Below are positions 25,030-33,669 of a stretch of DNA of 64,000 bases, in pieces. Numbering within the stretch: the first letter of the stretch is position 1; every line of letters begins with the position of its first letter. A program made the position numbers and the translations under genes. Origin of the DNA: Roseitalea porphyridii (GTDB lineage: Bacteria; Pseudomonadota; Alphaproteobacteria; Rhizobiales; Rhizobiaceae); the NCBI RefSeq assembly GCF_004331955.1, contig NZ_CP036532.1, forward strand, positions 2,666,001 to 2,730,000, in the 5' to 3' direction. Below the pieces are notes generated by a model, which was not told the DNA's origin, did no database searches, and saw only the letters and a list, made by a program, of their open reading frames with translations.

Positions 25030-25338
25030 ATGCCGAACCGCACAGCGACACGACCGATGCCCGCCGTCCATCCGGGCGAAGTGCTGCGCGAGGAATTTCT
25101 GATCCCCTACCGGATGAGCGCCTACCAGCTCGCCAAGGCGATCAAGGTGCCGCGCACGCGCGTCGAACGGATCGCCAAGGAGCAGACGGCAGTGACGTCG
25201 GACACGGCCCTGCGGCTGGCGCGATTCTTCGGAACCTCGTCGCAATTCTGGATGAACCTGCAGGCCAACCACGATCTGGCGCGCGCATCCGAGCATGTCG
25301 AACTCGACGAGATCAAACCGCTACGACGGGCGGGCTGA
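25030..25338 (+). CDS. higA: HigA-type HTH antitoxin, locus 2
   Basis: 102 residues. HPGEVLREEFLIPYRMSAYQL, the helix-turn-helix AKAIKVPRTRVERIAKEQ and GTSSQFWMNLQANHDLA are diagnostic of HigA. It begins nine bases after the higB stop with GGAG (25020-25023) as its ribosome site. It converges on folA, with 46 bases between the stops. Confidence 0.93.
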   Translation: MPNRTATRPMPAVHPGEVLREEFLIPYRMSAYQLAKAIKVPRTRVERIAKEQTAVTSDTALRLARFFGTSSQFWMNLQANHDLARASEHVELDEIKPLRRAG

Positions 25339-25384
25339 CGACAACGCGAGCACCACGACTTCCGATGGCGCGACCGCCAAGCCC

Positions 25385-25936
25385 TCACCCCCGCTCGTAG
25401 ATCACGTGCCGCGTGGCATGGCTGTCCCTGTCGCCGGCGGGCACGTCCTCGGTGTGGGTCACGGTCCAGATGTCCTGGTCGATCGCCGGGAAATGGGTGT
25501 CGCCCTCGATATCGGCCTCGACATGGGTGACATACAGCACGTCGGCCAGCGCGAGCGCCTGCGCGTAGATCTCGCCGCCGCCGATCACGAAGATCTCGCT
25601 GGGTACCTCGGCGTCCGGGTCGTCCGGATCGGGCTCGAAGCTCTCCAGATGCGCCCGCGCCAGTTCCAGCGCCGCGCCGAGCGAGGAGACGGCCATCGCG
25701 CCGTCGGCCTGCCAGTCCTGATCGCGCGTGACGACGACGTTCAGCCGGTCCGGCAGCGGCCTGCCGATGCTCTCGAACGTCTTGCGCCCCATGATCACCG
25801 GATGGCCGACCGTCAGCGCCTTGAAGCGCCTGAGGTCCGTCGACAGCCGCCAGGGCATGTCGCCGTCGCGGCCGATCACTCCGTTGCGCGCCACCGCCAC
25901 GACGATCGCCACGATGGGCTCGGGCAGCGCCGCCAT
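25385..25936 (-). CDS. folA: Dihydrofolate reductase
   Basis: 183 residues. It reduces dihydrofolate to tetrahydrofolate with NADPH, recycling the dihydrofolate made by ThyA. Seen: VAVARNGVIGRDGDMPWRL (active-site Asp in this loop), MGRKTFESIGRPLPDR, and IFVIGGGEIYAQAL. It carries an acidic insert (FEPDPDDPDAE) before the IGGGE loop, making it longer than the E. coli enzyme. Its ATG overlaps the stop of the DUF4424 gene by one base (TGATG), so it is the third gene of a tightly coupled operon. Confidence 0.95.
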   Translation of the reverse strand: MAALPEPIVAIVVAVARNGVIGRDGDMPWRLSTDLRRFKALTVGHPVIMGRKTFESIGRPLPDRLNVVVTRDQDWQADGAMAVSSLGAALELARAHLESFEPDPDDPDAEVPSEIFVIGGGEIYAQALALADVLYVTHVEADIEGDTHFPAIDQDIWTVTHTEDVPAGDRDSHATRHVIYERG

Positions 25937-26940
25937 CAGCGCCGCGCCACCACGAAAAGCACGTCCAGATCGCGCTCGGGCCAGAAATCCTCGCGCACCA
26001 TCTCGAAGGTGGTCGGCCCGGTCCTGGTGATGCCCTCGCCGCAGAACGAGACGAGATTGTCGGTCGAGCCCTTGTCGACGATCAGCCGGAAGGTGCCGAT
26101 CGGCCCGGCCCAGTTCGCCCCCGTGGTCAGCACGTAGGACAGCCAGGCCTCGGTATAGTAGGGGCCGGTCTCCGGATCGGCCTCGGCCAAGCGCCGCGCG
26201 ACCCCGTTCACGAACGGCGCGTCCATGCAGTAGCGGCGCTGATAGGTCCGGAAGGTCGCACTGTCAGGCTCCTCCATCATGAAGAACACGCCCGCCGCGC
26301 CGCCGGTGGCCGGCTTGTAGGTGTGGCGCACCGCGATCGCCGCGCCGGCGGGGAACGTCATGGTCCAGTAATAGGCCGACTGCACGGTCCAGCGCGGATT
26401 GGCCGTGCCGGTCTCCGCGCCCGTCTCGTAGTCGGTCTCGACCGTGAACGCGCCGGCCGCCTCGAGCGCCGCGCGCTGTCCGTCGTCAAGATGGCCGATG
26501 TCGATCGCGTAGGGATCGTCGAACGGCGCAACGGGCAGGCCGGCCCCGGCGAGAAGGCCGGTGATGTCGACGCCGGCCGGCGAGACCGCCCGCTGCTGCA
26601 GGCGCGGCGTCACGTCCATCCCGTCGATGGTCACCGTGAAGCCGAGGAAATTGTCGTCCGCCTCGGGAATGCCGATGTCCTCATAGGGGTTGAAGGTGAT
26701 GTCGGGCATCGGGAAGGCGACCACGGTATCGACATCGGCGTCCGAATTGTTGCGGAACACATAGTCGACGCGCACCTCGTCCATGGACAGATAAAGCGTC
26801 TCGCGTTCGATGGAGACGACATCGGACCGGCCCAGCACCAGCCCGCCCGCGCCGATCTCGGCGACCGAATCGTTGGCCGAAGCGGCGGCCGCCGACAGCA
26901 TCAGCGCCGCAACACCGGCGATCATCGTCCTTGAAAGCAT
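25936..26940 (-). CDS. DUF4424 secreted protein
   Basis: 334 residues with a Sec signal peptide (about 1-22, ending ASA-ND) and a beta-rich mature part (VAEIGAGGLVLGRSDVVSIERE, VDYVFRNNS, then a C-terminal half with paired Cys). This fits the DUF4424 family; the function is unknown. Start ATG 26940 is used (a GTG lies one codon before). It overlaps the thyA stop by one base upstream and the folA start by one base downstream, an odd insertion of an exported protein between two thymidylate-cycle enzymes. Confidence 0.8.
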   Translation of the reverse strand: MLSRTMIAGVAALMLSAAAASANDSVAEIGAGGLVLGRSDVVSIERETLYLSMDEVRVDYVFRNNSDADVDTVVAFPMPDITFNPYEDIGIPEADDNFLGFTVTIDGMDVTPRLQQRAVSPAGVDITGLLAGAGLPVAPFDDPYAIDIGHLDDGQRAALEAAGAFTVETDYETGAETGTANPRWTVQSAYYWTMTFPAGAAIAVRHTYKPATGGAAGVFFMMEEPDSATFRTYQRRYCMDAPFVNGVARRLAEADPETGPYYTEAWLSYVLTTGANWAGPIGTFRLIVDKGSTDNLVSFCGEGITRTGPTTFEMVREDFWPERDLDVLFVVARR

Positions 26941-27734
26941 CACACCGCCACCTTTGCCTTGATGTGCGGATGCGGATCGTAACCCGAGATGGCGAAATCG
27001 TCGAAACGGAAATCGAAGATGTCGGGCACATCGCGTGTGATCTCAAGCGTCGGCAGCGGGCGCGGATCGCGCGCGAGCTGCGTTTCCACCTGCTCGAAAT
27101 GGTTGGCGTAGATGTGCGCGTCGCCGAACGTGTGGACGAAGTCGCCGACCTTCAGATCGCACACATGGGCGATCATGTGCGTCAGCAGCGCATACGAGGC
27201 GATGTTGAACGGCACGCCCAGGAAGATGTCGGCAGAGCGCTGGTAGAGCTGGCAGGAGAGCTTTCCGTCCGCCACGTAGAACTGGAACAGGCAGTGGCAT
27301 GGCGGCAGCGCCATATCGTCCACCTGCGCCGGGTTCCAGGCGGTGACGATGTGCCGGCGCGAGGCGGGACTGGTCCGGATGCCATCGACCAGCCGTGCGA
27401 TCTGGTCGATCGTTGCGCCGTCGCCGGCCGGCCAGGAGCGCCACTGCGCCCCGTAGACAGGGCCGAGATCACCGTTCTCGTCGGCCCATTCGTCCCAGAT
27501 CGAGACGCCATTGTCCTTCAGGAAGGCGACGTTCGTGTCGCCGCGCAGGAACCACAGCAGTTCGATGATGATCGAGCGGACGTGCAGCTTCTTGGTCGTG
27601 ACGAGCGGAAAGCCGTCGGCGAGGTCGAACCGCATCTGATGGCCGAAGATCGAGCGCGTGCCCGTGCCCGTCCGGTCGCCCCGGTCGGTGCCCGTCGCCA
27701 TCACAAGGCGCATCAGGTCGTGATACTGGCGCAT
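26940..27734 (-). CDS. thyA: Thymidylate synthase
   Basis: 264 residues, the same length as E. coli ThyA. It converts dUMP to dTMP using methylene-tetrahydrofolate. The catalytic Cys146 lies in [12 protein letters not shown], followed by [22 protein letters not shown] (dUMP binding); Arg21 in [10 protein letters not shown] and the C-terminal IKAKVAV are also typical. It heads the thyA-DUF4424-folA operon. Confidence 0.97.
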   Translation of the reverse strand: MRQYHDLMRLVMATGTDRGDRTGTGTRSIFGHQMRFDLADGFPLVTTKKLHVRSIIIELLWFLRGDTNVAFLKDNGVSIWDEWADENGDLGPVYGAQWRSWPAGDGATIDQIARLVDGIRTSPASRRHIVTAWNPAQVDDMALPPCHCLFQFYVADGKLSCQLYQRSADIFLGVPFNIASYALLTHMIAHVCDLKVGDFVHTFGDAHIYANHFEQVETQLARDPRPLPTLEITRDVPDIFDFRFDDFAISGYDPHPHIKAKVAV

Positions 27735-27965
27735 GGCCGATCAATGCGCGATTCAGGCCGGCCCGTCCATCGGCGCGCGGCTGTTGCCCCAAGGAAAAGC
27801 CCCCGCACCGGACGGCCGGGGGCAAACACGGAGGCCGTTCGGCCACATCATCGCGGAAACCCGCCCTTTGGCCACGTCATCCCGGAACTTGATTCCGGGA
27901 TCCAAGCCTCGGCACGTCGCCATGGATTGCGGGGTCAAGCCCCGCAATGACGGCCGGTGATGAGG
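27735..27965. repeat. Intergenic palindromic repeats, family C
   Basis: The gap upstream of thyA carries a repeat at 27875-27953: CGTCATCCCGG at one end, CCGCAATGACGG at the other, and two inner short hairpins (TCCCGGAACTTGATTCCGGGA, and TTGCGGGGTCAAGCCCCGCAA). A related element with CGTCATTCCGG ends lies at 56057-56155. The thyA promoter must be in the remaining 140 bases, but no good boxes were found. Confidence 0.7.
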
Positions 27966-28277
27966 TCAGAGGTCGCCCAGCTTGCCCAGATGCTTGGCGC
28001 ACAGATAGTAGAAGGTCACGCGCGCTTTCGAATTGTCGGCCTTCATCTGCTCGCAGACCTTGGCGATCACCTCGTCGGCGGCCGCCTCGTCGGTCACGCC
28101 GAGCTTCTTGCCGCACCATTTCTCGCGCACACGCGCCAGCTCGGACGGATCGGTGCACGAGACCAGCGAAGCATCGCGCGAGCGCAGGGCGATGCCCAGA
28201 TGCTTGACGATCTTGTTGACGGTCGCCTCGTCGGCGCCCGGATCGTATTTCTTCACGTCGGACAGGTAATCGGTCAT
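27966..28277 (-). CDS. DUF2853 family protein
   Basis: 103 residues starting MTDYLSDVKKYDP. An all-helical small protein with three cysteines (CTDP, WCGKK and CEQM) and the ending YYLCAKHLGKL typical of DUF2853. No signal or membrane segment. Function unknown. The 28277 start is preferred to 28337 since family similarity begins at MTDYL. It stands divergent to ssrA with its start about 120 bases from the ssrA promoter. Confidence 0.8.
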   Translation of the reverse strand: MTDYLSDVKKYDPGADEATVNKIVKHLGIALRSRDASLVSCTDPSELARVREKWCGKKLGVTDEAAADEVIAKVCEQMKADNSKARVTFYYLCAKHLGKLGDL

Positions 28278-28395
28278 GGGCTTCCCCCTCAAGCTGCGTG
28301 GCGGCGCGGCGTTTCGGGACCAGAGCCGCGCCCGCACCGTCCGCCGACTGTTCGCAACAGGCCTTCAAAAGTCAACCTTCCAGGCGCCTGCCCCT

Positions 28396-28424
28396 TTGAA
28401 ACCGCACGCTTTTCGTCCTATATG
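28396..28424 (+). promoter_or_regulatory. Promoter of ssrA
   Basis: TTGAAA (28396-28401), 17-base spacer, TATATG (28419-28424): the best sigma70-type promoter in the window. The predicted start is about 28431, at the first hairpin of the acceptor piece. Confidence 0.75.
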
Positions 28425-28427
28425 TTG

Positions 28428-28763
28428 GGTGCCGGTTCGCCGGCTATGGCAATAAACGGGCGGTACAATAAGCCTATCGGACCCGGGGGCGGTACCCGGC
28501 GCCTCCACCAGGAACACCGCGCAGGACGCAAGACGCGCGAGTGCGGTGCTGCTGATGGGGGCGAAACAGGATCGACGAGGGTGTAAAAACCGTACTTTTG
28601 CCCGGCATGATACCACCGTTATCGGGTCAAACTTGTAGTTGCAAACGACAACTATGCAGAGGCACGTCTCGCTGCCTAATGGCGGTGCGACAGCCTCACC
28701 GAAACTCCTAGTCGGTATGCTCGGCTAGGCGGGGTTCGGAGGCACCTGGCAACAGAAGCCTCC
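28428..28763 (+). ncRNA. ssrA: Permuted two-piece tmRNA
   Basis: The 3' acceptor half comes first: a T-arm around ACCCGGGGGCGGTACCCGG and the acceptor strand CGCCTCC-ACCA ending at 28510. After a 46-base spacer that is removed, the 5' half begins GGGGGCG at 28557, pairing with CGCCTCC, then the tmRNA-typical GAAACAGGATCGAC. The tag frame at 28641-28679 reads ANDNYAEARLAA then TAA. Further stem-loops follow, with a GGAGGC/GCCTCC stem at 28738-28763 taken as the end. This order is the known alphaproteobacterial circular permutation. It frees stalled ribosomes and tags nascent proteins for ClpXP. The exact ends are approximate. Confidence 0.93.
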
Positions 28764-28914
28764 ACTTTCCCCGCCGATCTTCCCTCGCGGCGTCAGCCCG
28801 CACCCATCCCTGAAGCCGCCCGGCTCTCCCCGACCCGCACACGCACGGCCTTGACCTTGGCGTGGTGACGACGCACATCTATCGCCAATCGAGCCAGTGC
28901 GGGAAACCCGTTTG

Positions 28915-29445
28915 ATGAGCGAAGACATCGTCCGATACGACATCCTTGTGCAGAACGCCCTGCGCGGCGTGATCCGCAAGGTCCTGTCGGAGGTCGAGAA
29001 GACCGGCCTGCCCGGCAACCATCATTTCTTCATCACCTTCGTGACGACCGCTCCGGGCGTGCGCATCTCCAACCGCATCCGCGAGCAGTATCCCGAGCAG
29101 ATGACGATCGTGTTGCAGCACCAGTTCTGGGATCTGGAGGTCGGCGAAACCGGCTTCGGCATCGGCCTTTCCTTCTCCGACGTTCCCGAAAAGCTCTACG
29201 TGCCCTATGCGGCCGTGCGCGGCTTCTACGACCCCTCGGTCAATTTCGAGCTCGAGTTCGACGTCGCCGATGCCGAAACCGAGGACGGCGCCGAAACGGT
29301 CGTCGAGACCGACACGGCGCCGGTTGACGGCGCCGAGACCGTTGTCGCCGAGCCGGGCGAAGCGGCCAACGCGCCCCAGGGCGAAACGGCCGAGGACGGC
29401 ACCGCCGACGTCGTCTCGCTCGACGCCTTCCGCAAGAAGAAGTAG
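28915..29445 (+). CDS. sspB: SspB (alpha type), ClpXP adaptor for ssrA-tagged proteins
   Basis: 176 residues. The folded substrate-binding domain (about 1-120) has MSEDIVRYDILVQNALRGVI, PGNHHFFITF and MTIVLQHQFWDL. An acidic, repetitive linker (AETEDGAETVV twice over) leads to a basic C-terminal tail, DVVSLDAFRKKK, the ClpX-docking XB motif. It delivers ssrA-tagged proteins to ClpXP. Start 28915 is chosen for similarity over the frame's opening at 28897. It lies 150 bases downstream of ssrA on the same strand, so tag RNA and tag reader are adjacent. Confidence 0.93.
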   Translation: MSEDIVRYDILVQNALRGVIRKVLSEVEKTGLPGNHHFFITFVTTAPGVRISNRIREQYPEQMTIVLQHQFWDLEVGETGFGIGLSFSDVPEKLYVPYAAVRGFYDPSVNFELEFDVADAETEDGAETVVETDTAPVDGAETVVAEPGEAANAPQGETAEDGTADVVSLDAFRKKK

Positions 29446-29464
29446 CGCGGCGCGCACGCCAACG

Positions 29465-29755
29465 ATGGCGGTCCGCAAGCGCTCCATCACCATTGCCGGC
29501 CACCGCACGTCCTATTCGATCGAGGACGCATTTCAGGACGGGCTCGCCACCCTGGCGGACAAGGAAGGCCTTTCCGTCGCCGCGCTGATCGCGCGCATCG
29601 ATGCGCAAAGACCGCCGGACGCGAACCTGTCCTCGGCGCTGCGCCTTTACGTGCTGCAGGCGGCGCGCGAGGGACGGCTGGCGGACCACGCGCCTACTGG
29701 CCAAGCGCCTACTGGCCAAGACCCTCCAGCACCGAACGCACCGCATCCTCGCTGA
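29465..29755 (+). CDS. Ribbon-helix-helix domain protein
   Basis: 96 residues, beginning RKRSITIAGHRTSYSIEDAFQDGL, the pattern of the alphaproteobacterial RHH_4 (COG4321) group: a short strand then EDAFWDAL-like helix and LSVAALIARID. It probably binds DNA as a dimer. The last 20 residues contain a repeated APTGQ caused by a 15-base tandem duplication (29691-29720). It follows sspB by 19 bases and its 3' end overlaps the opposing AsmA gene by 47 bases. Confidence 0.75.
   Translation: MAVRKRSITIAGHRTSYSIEDAFQDGLATLADKEGLSVAALIARIDAQRPPDANLSSALRLYVLQAAREGRLADHAPTGQAPTGQDPPAPNAPHPR
29690..29720. repeat. 15-bp tandem duplication at overlapping gene ends
   Basis: GCGCCTACTGGCCAA occurs twice in a row. 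The duplication lies in the 47-base overlap of two converging reading frames: it adds APTGQ to the RHH protein and copies the stop-codon region of the AsmA-family gene (LGQ-stop). Confidence 0.9.
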
Positions 29756-32700
29756 AATCGATTCCCGCCGCCGAGGCCGGCGCATCGTCGTCCGTCGGGG
29801 CGGGCGTGGCCTGAGGTGTCGCGTCACTCTCCGCCGCGCCGCCGGGCGGCGGCAGCGGCGCGCGCAGTACCGCGCCCTCGTCGAGCGTCTCCAGCGCCTC
29901 GTCGGTCGGCGCGAACGTCTCCTGCGGCGCCTCGTCCGGCGCGGGCGGGGCCGCATCGGGCGGGGCGGCGAGACCCGGCGCGGGCGCCGGCAGGCTCTCG
30001 GTCACCCCGCGCACGGCCTCGTCCTCGGCGGCCTGGCGCGCGGCTGCCTGCTCGGCCTCGTACCGGTCCCGGCCGAGCGCGCGCATGCGCTCCTCGTCGG
30101 CGGCCATGTTCTCCTGGGTGCGCATGAAACGGGCATAGCGCAACTCGCGCCGCAGCCGCTGCCGTTCGAGCAACCGCGCCTGCAGCCGTTCGATCCGCGC
30201 CTGCTCGATCTCCAGCGCGCGCTGGGTCAGATAGGCGGTGATCGGCTCGAAATCGGTCGCAAGCGCCACCTCGCCCCCCGGGCCCGTTTCGGCCGAAAGC
30301 CCGACCGCCGGCGCCATGCCGGCGATCGCCTCGTCGCCCGCATCGAGCGTCGCGGTCATGAGCGCGCCGGGTTGCCGCGCGGCAAGGTCGAGCGTGACCT
30401 GTCCGGTCAGGGCGAGCGCGCCGCCGGGGCTCTCAAGGGCGAGATTGGCGGCCTGGGCGACGCCGCCGGTGACCGTCAACGGCGCCGAGACCGGGCCGAA
30501 CCGGGCCGTGCCGTCGAGCAGCGCCTCGGCGACGATCGTCTCGATCTGCGCCGGCGTGATGCCGAAGCCGATCGCGTCGGCCGCTTCGATGATCGGTCCG
30601 AACGCACCGGCGTCAAGGCCCGCGACCACGATGTCGCCCGCCTCGACCACGCCGGTGCCGGTCAGCGAGGTGGCGAGCGCGTCAATGCTGTTGCCGCCGG
30701 CGTTCAGCGACAGGGCGAGATCGGCCTGGCCCGAGACCGGGACCGGCATCGCCGCCAGCGCGGCGAGCGGCACCGCCTGCAGGTCGACCTCACCGCCAAG
30801 ACTGACCGCCCCGCGCGCGTTCTGCACGCGCAGATTGCCGGCGACGGCGGTTTCCCCGCCGTGCCGGCCGGTCAGGTCCTGCACGGTCAGAAGCCCGCCA
30901 TTCATCGAAAGGCCCGCATCGACGCCGGCGAGCGTCACCGGCCCGACGAACAGCCGGTCCGCGGCGAGATCGAGTTGCACGGCAAGATCGCCATAGAGCG
31001 GGGCGCCGAACGTCGTGTCGGACGACAGCGGATCGACATGGCCGGTCAGGAGGCCGGCAAGCACCATCGCGTCGAGTTCGGCCAGGGAAAGCGCGCCGCG
31101 CACCGAGCGGCCGAGTACGGCATCGTCGGTCAGGGTCAGATCGCCGGTCACCGCGCTGCCGGCGATTTCGCCGTCGAGCGCGTCGAACCGCCAGACCGGT
31201 CCCTGCCGCGTCAGCGCCGTCTCAAGTTGCACAGGCGTGCCGAGCCCGGTGCCGGGCAGCACATGGCCGAGCGCGGCGAGCCAGGGTTCGGCATCGGCGA
31301 GCGTCAGCGAACCGGTCCCCGCGACGTCCGCGTTCTCGCCCGCGCCGGCGAGCGTACCCTCGAAACGCAATCGGTCGGCGCCCGCCTCGGCCAGCAGCGT
31401 CACCGCGTCGGCCTCGCCCGCCGCGCGGCGGAACACGATCCGCGCCGCGCCCGGCTCGTTCAGCCCGACCGTCGCGCCCTCGGCAACGACCAGCGGCACG
31501 TCGGCCAGCGGCAGCAGCCGCAGCGCGTCGTCATGGCTGACCGAGGCGTCGACCGACGCCGCCTCGACCGGTTCGGTCGCGAACGCATCATCGACCGAGG
31601 CCTGCGCGAACAGCGTCGCCCCGCCTGCCCGGCCCGAAGCGCTGGCGGAGATTTCGACCGTTTCGCGTTCGTCATCGGTGCGCGCCGAACCGACCACCGT
31701 CAGTTCCATGTCTGCCAGCGTCGCCCGGTCGCCGTGCGCGACTTCGGCCAGATGATCGAGCAGCGGCCGGTCGGCAAAGCGCCCGGCCATCGCCGTGACG
31801 AACGGCGCGCCGTCGGTCGCGATGACGCTCGCATCGACGCTCACGGTCAGCGCGCCGGACCGCTCCGCGTCGACGGCGCCGGCCGCCGTCACCGAGGCGC
31901 CGTGCACGCCGGTCGCAACCAGCCTGTCGATCTCGGTGCGGCTGCCGCGCGCCCGGATCGACGCTTCGAGCGTCTCCGCCGGCACGCCGTCCAGATCGAC
32001 TGTCTCCAGATCGATGGTCACGTCCACATCATGGCCGGCCAGCGCCAGCCCTTCGGCGTCGGCGCCGAACACGCTGCCCAGAACCTCGAGCGTCGGCCAG
32101 CCGATGTCCGCGCCGGCCAGATCGACCGCCAGGTACGGACGTGACGGACCGCGCCCGCGCCGCGCCATGCGGCCGGTCAGCCGCGCGCCATCGAGGATGA
32201 TCTCCACATTCTCGGCAAGCTGCCGCTCGGCGGTCAGCGAAACCCGCGCGCTTAGCCCGGCCCCCGCGAGCCGGCGTACCGGCTCGTCGACGGTGCCGCT
32301 CAGCCAGCGCGCAAGGCCCGAGGGCTGGCGCGAGGCGACCACCAGATTGCCGGCAAAGCGCGCCGCATCCATGTCCCCGCCGGGCCGGGGCAGCGTCAGC
32401 GTGCCGTCCGCCTCGACGATGGTCCTGCCGGGAAACTGCGCGTCGAGCCGGTCGATGCGCCAGCGCCGCCGGTCGGCTCCGTCCGGCTCCGGGCGGGCGA
32501 CGATGCGGACATCGCGCACCGTCGTGTCGCCGGCGACGATCGCCGGCAGGTCGACATTGACCGTGCCGGGCACCGCCGGCCAGGGCAGGCCGGCCAGCAT
32601 CGCATTGATCGCCGAAAGCCGCTCGGCGAGCCCGCGCGCCGTGCCGGCCTCCTCGCCGGTCTCGCTCATGTTGACCTGGGTGCCGCGCGCGGTCAGCCGG

Positions 32701-33575
32701 TATCCGGGTTCGGGTCCGCCGAACAGCGCCGCCTCGCCGGTGACGATGTAGGGATCGGCCGGATCGCCGAATTCGCCACGATAGCTGTCGACGGCGATGG
32801 CGCGCGCGGTCGCGGTGAACGCGCCCTCGACGCGGTAGGGCTGTTCGGTCTGGTGCGGCAGCAGCGTCAGCGTGCCCGCATAGTTCATCTCGCCGGCCTC
32901 GTCCGGCGCGATCCGGCCGTCCGAGACGACCCGCACCAGATAGTCGGGCAGGTTGGCGGCCATGCGCAGGCCGAAGCCCTCACGCGAGAGCTGGCCGGTC
33001 GAGACGACGAAGTCGCTGCGCAGCGCGCCGAGCCGCCCGGTGCCCTCGGCCCGCCAGGGGCCGAAGAAGCTGTCCGCCGACACCGCCATGTCTAGATCGG
33101 ACATCGTCCAGCGTCGCTCGTCGGCGGGATCGAGCACGATCAGCGTGCCGTTCTCGACGGTCGCGTTCTCGAGCGTGATCTGCGCCGGATCGATCAGGCG
33201 CGGTTCGGGCAGGTCCCAGATCGGCGCGCCGCTTTCATCGAGCGTGACGGTCAGCACCGGCTCGGTCAGCCGCATGTCGAAGATCAGCACCTCGCCCGAA
33301 AGAAACGGCGCCAGTTCCGCGTCGAGCGAGAACCGCTCGGCGACCATCAGCGGCGCCTCGGGCGGGCCGACCTCCACATCGGTGAAGCTGACCGACGGAA
33401 ACGGCAGGATGCGCGCCGAAGCCTCGCCGGCCACGCGCACCGGCTGGCCGAGCAGGCGCGAGGCTTCGGCCTCGAAGCGACCCTTGTAGTCGGACCAGTT
33501 GACGAACAGCGGCGCCAGCAGCGCGGCGATGAGCACCGCGACGATCAGGCCGCCGATCACAACGAACAGGCGCAA
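29709..33575 (-). CDS. Very large AsmA-family envelope protein
   Basis: About 1288 residues. One N-terminal membrane helix (RLFVVIGGLIVAVLIAALLA) followed by the AsmA domain (FVNWSDYKGRFEAEASRLLGQPV), many beta-repeats, a second AsmA-like part near 900-1040 (NGGLLTVQDLTGRHGG, ALATSLTGTGVVEAGD), then an Arg/Glu-rich coiled coil (1080-1170) and an acidic Pro/Ala tail. AsmA-like proteins form bridge-like grooves thought to carry phospholipids to the outer membrane. A TTG start at 33575 is chosen because AGGAGA sits nine bases upstream and the anchor follows at once; a GTG at 33635 lacks a ribosome site. Confidence 0.85.
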   Translation of the reverse strand: MRLFVVIGGLIVAVLIAALLAPLFVNWSDYKGRFEAEASRLLGQPVRVAGEASARILPFPSVSFTDVEVGPPEAPLMVAERFSLDAELAPFLSGEVLIFDMRLTEPVLTVTLDESGAPIWDLPEPRLIDPAQITLENATVENGTLIVLDPADERRWTMSDLDMAVSADSFFGPWRAEGTGRLGALRSDFVVSTGQLSREGFGLRMAANLPDYLVRVVSDGRIAPDEAGEMNYAGTLTLLPHQTEQPYRVEGAFTATARAIAVDSYRGEFGDPADPYIVTGEAALFGGPEPGYRLTARGTQVNMSETGEEAGTARGLAERLSAINAMLAGLPWPAVPGTVNVDLPAIVAGDTTVRDVRIVARPEPDGADRRRWRIDRLDAQFPGRTIVEADGTLTLPRPGGDMDAARFAGNLVVASRQPSGLARWLSGTVDEPVRRLAGAGLSARVSLTAERQLAENVEIILDGARLTGRMARRGRGPSRPYLAVDLAGADIGWPTLEVLGSVFGADAEGLALAGHDVDVTIDLETVDLDGVPAETLEASIRARGSRTEIDRLVATGVHGASVTAAGAVDAERSGALTVSVDASVIATDGAPFVTAMAGRFADRPLLDHLAEVAHGDRATLADMELTVVGSARTDDERETVEISASASGRAGGATLFAQASVDDAFATEPVEAASVDASVSHDDALRLLPLADVPLVVAEGATVGLNEPGAARIVFRRAAGEADAVTLLAEAGADRLRFEGTLAGAGENADVAGTGSLTLADAEPWLAALGHVLPGTGLGTPVQLETALTRQGPVWRFDALDGEIAGSAVTGDLTLTDDAVLGRSVRGALSLAELDAMVLAGLLTGHVDPLSSDTTFGAPLYGDLAVQLDLAADRLFVGPVTLAGVDAGLSMNGGLLTVQDLTGRHGGETAVAGNLRVQNARGAVSLGGEVDLQAVPLAALAAMPVPVSGQADLALSLNAGGNSIDALATSLTGTGVVEAGDIVVAGLDAGAFGPIIEAADAIGFGITPAQIETIVAEALLDGTARFGPVSAPLTVTGGVAQAANLALESPGGALALTGQVTLDLAARQPGALMTATLDAGDEAIAGMAPAVGLSAETGPGGEVALATDFEPITAYLTQRALEIEQARIERLQARLLERQRLRRELRYARFMRTQENMAADEERMRALGRDRYEAEQAAARQAAEDEAVRGVTESLPAPAPGLAAPPDAAPPAPDEAPQETFAPTDEALETLDEGAVLRAPLPPPGGAAESDATPQATPAPTDDDAPASAAGIDFSEDAVRSVLEGLGQ

Positions 33576-33669
33576 AGTGCCGATTCTCCTGCGCTTTCGG
33601 GCGTCCGGTGACGCCGGTGCCCCTTTTCGGGCCACAAAGCGACAAGATCAAGACGCCGGGCCGGCGCGG

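Noticed and set aside
20494-25338. A genomic island with integrase or attachment sites between hflK and folA
   Set aside because: The cargo looks inserted, but no integrase gene, tRNA gene or flanking direct repeats were found.
28365-28616. Minus-strand frame over the ssrA region
   Set aside because: The sequence is explained by the tmRNA acceptor and coding pieces; the frame has no similarity or ribosome site.
29601-32144. An 847-codon plus-strand frame
   Set aside because: Antisense shadow of the AsmA-family gene; no ribosome site, Arg/Gly-rich composition.
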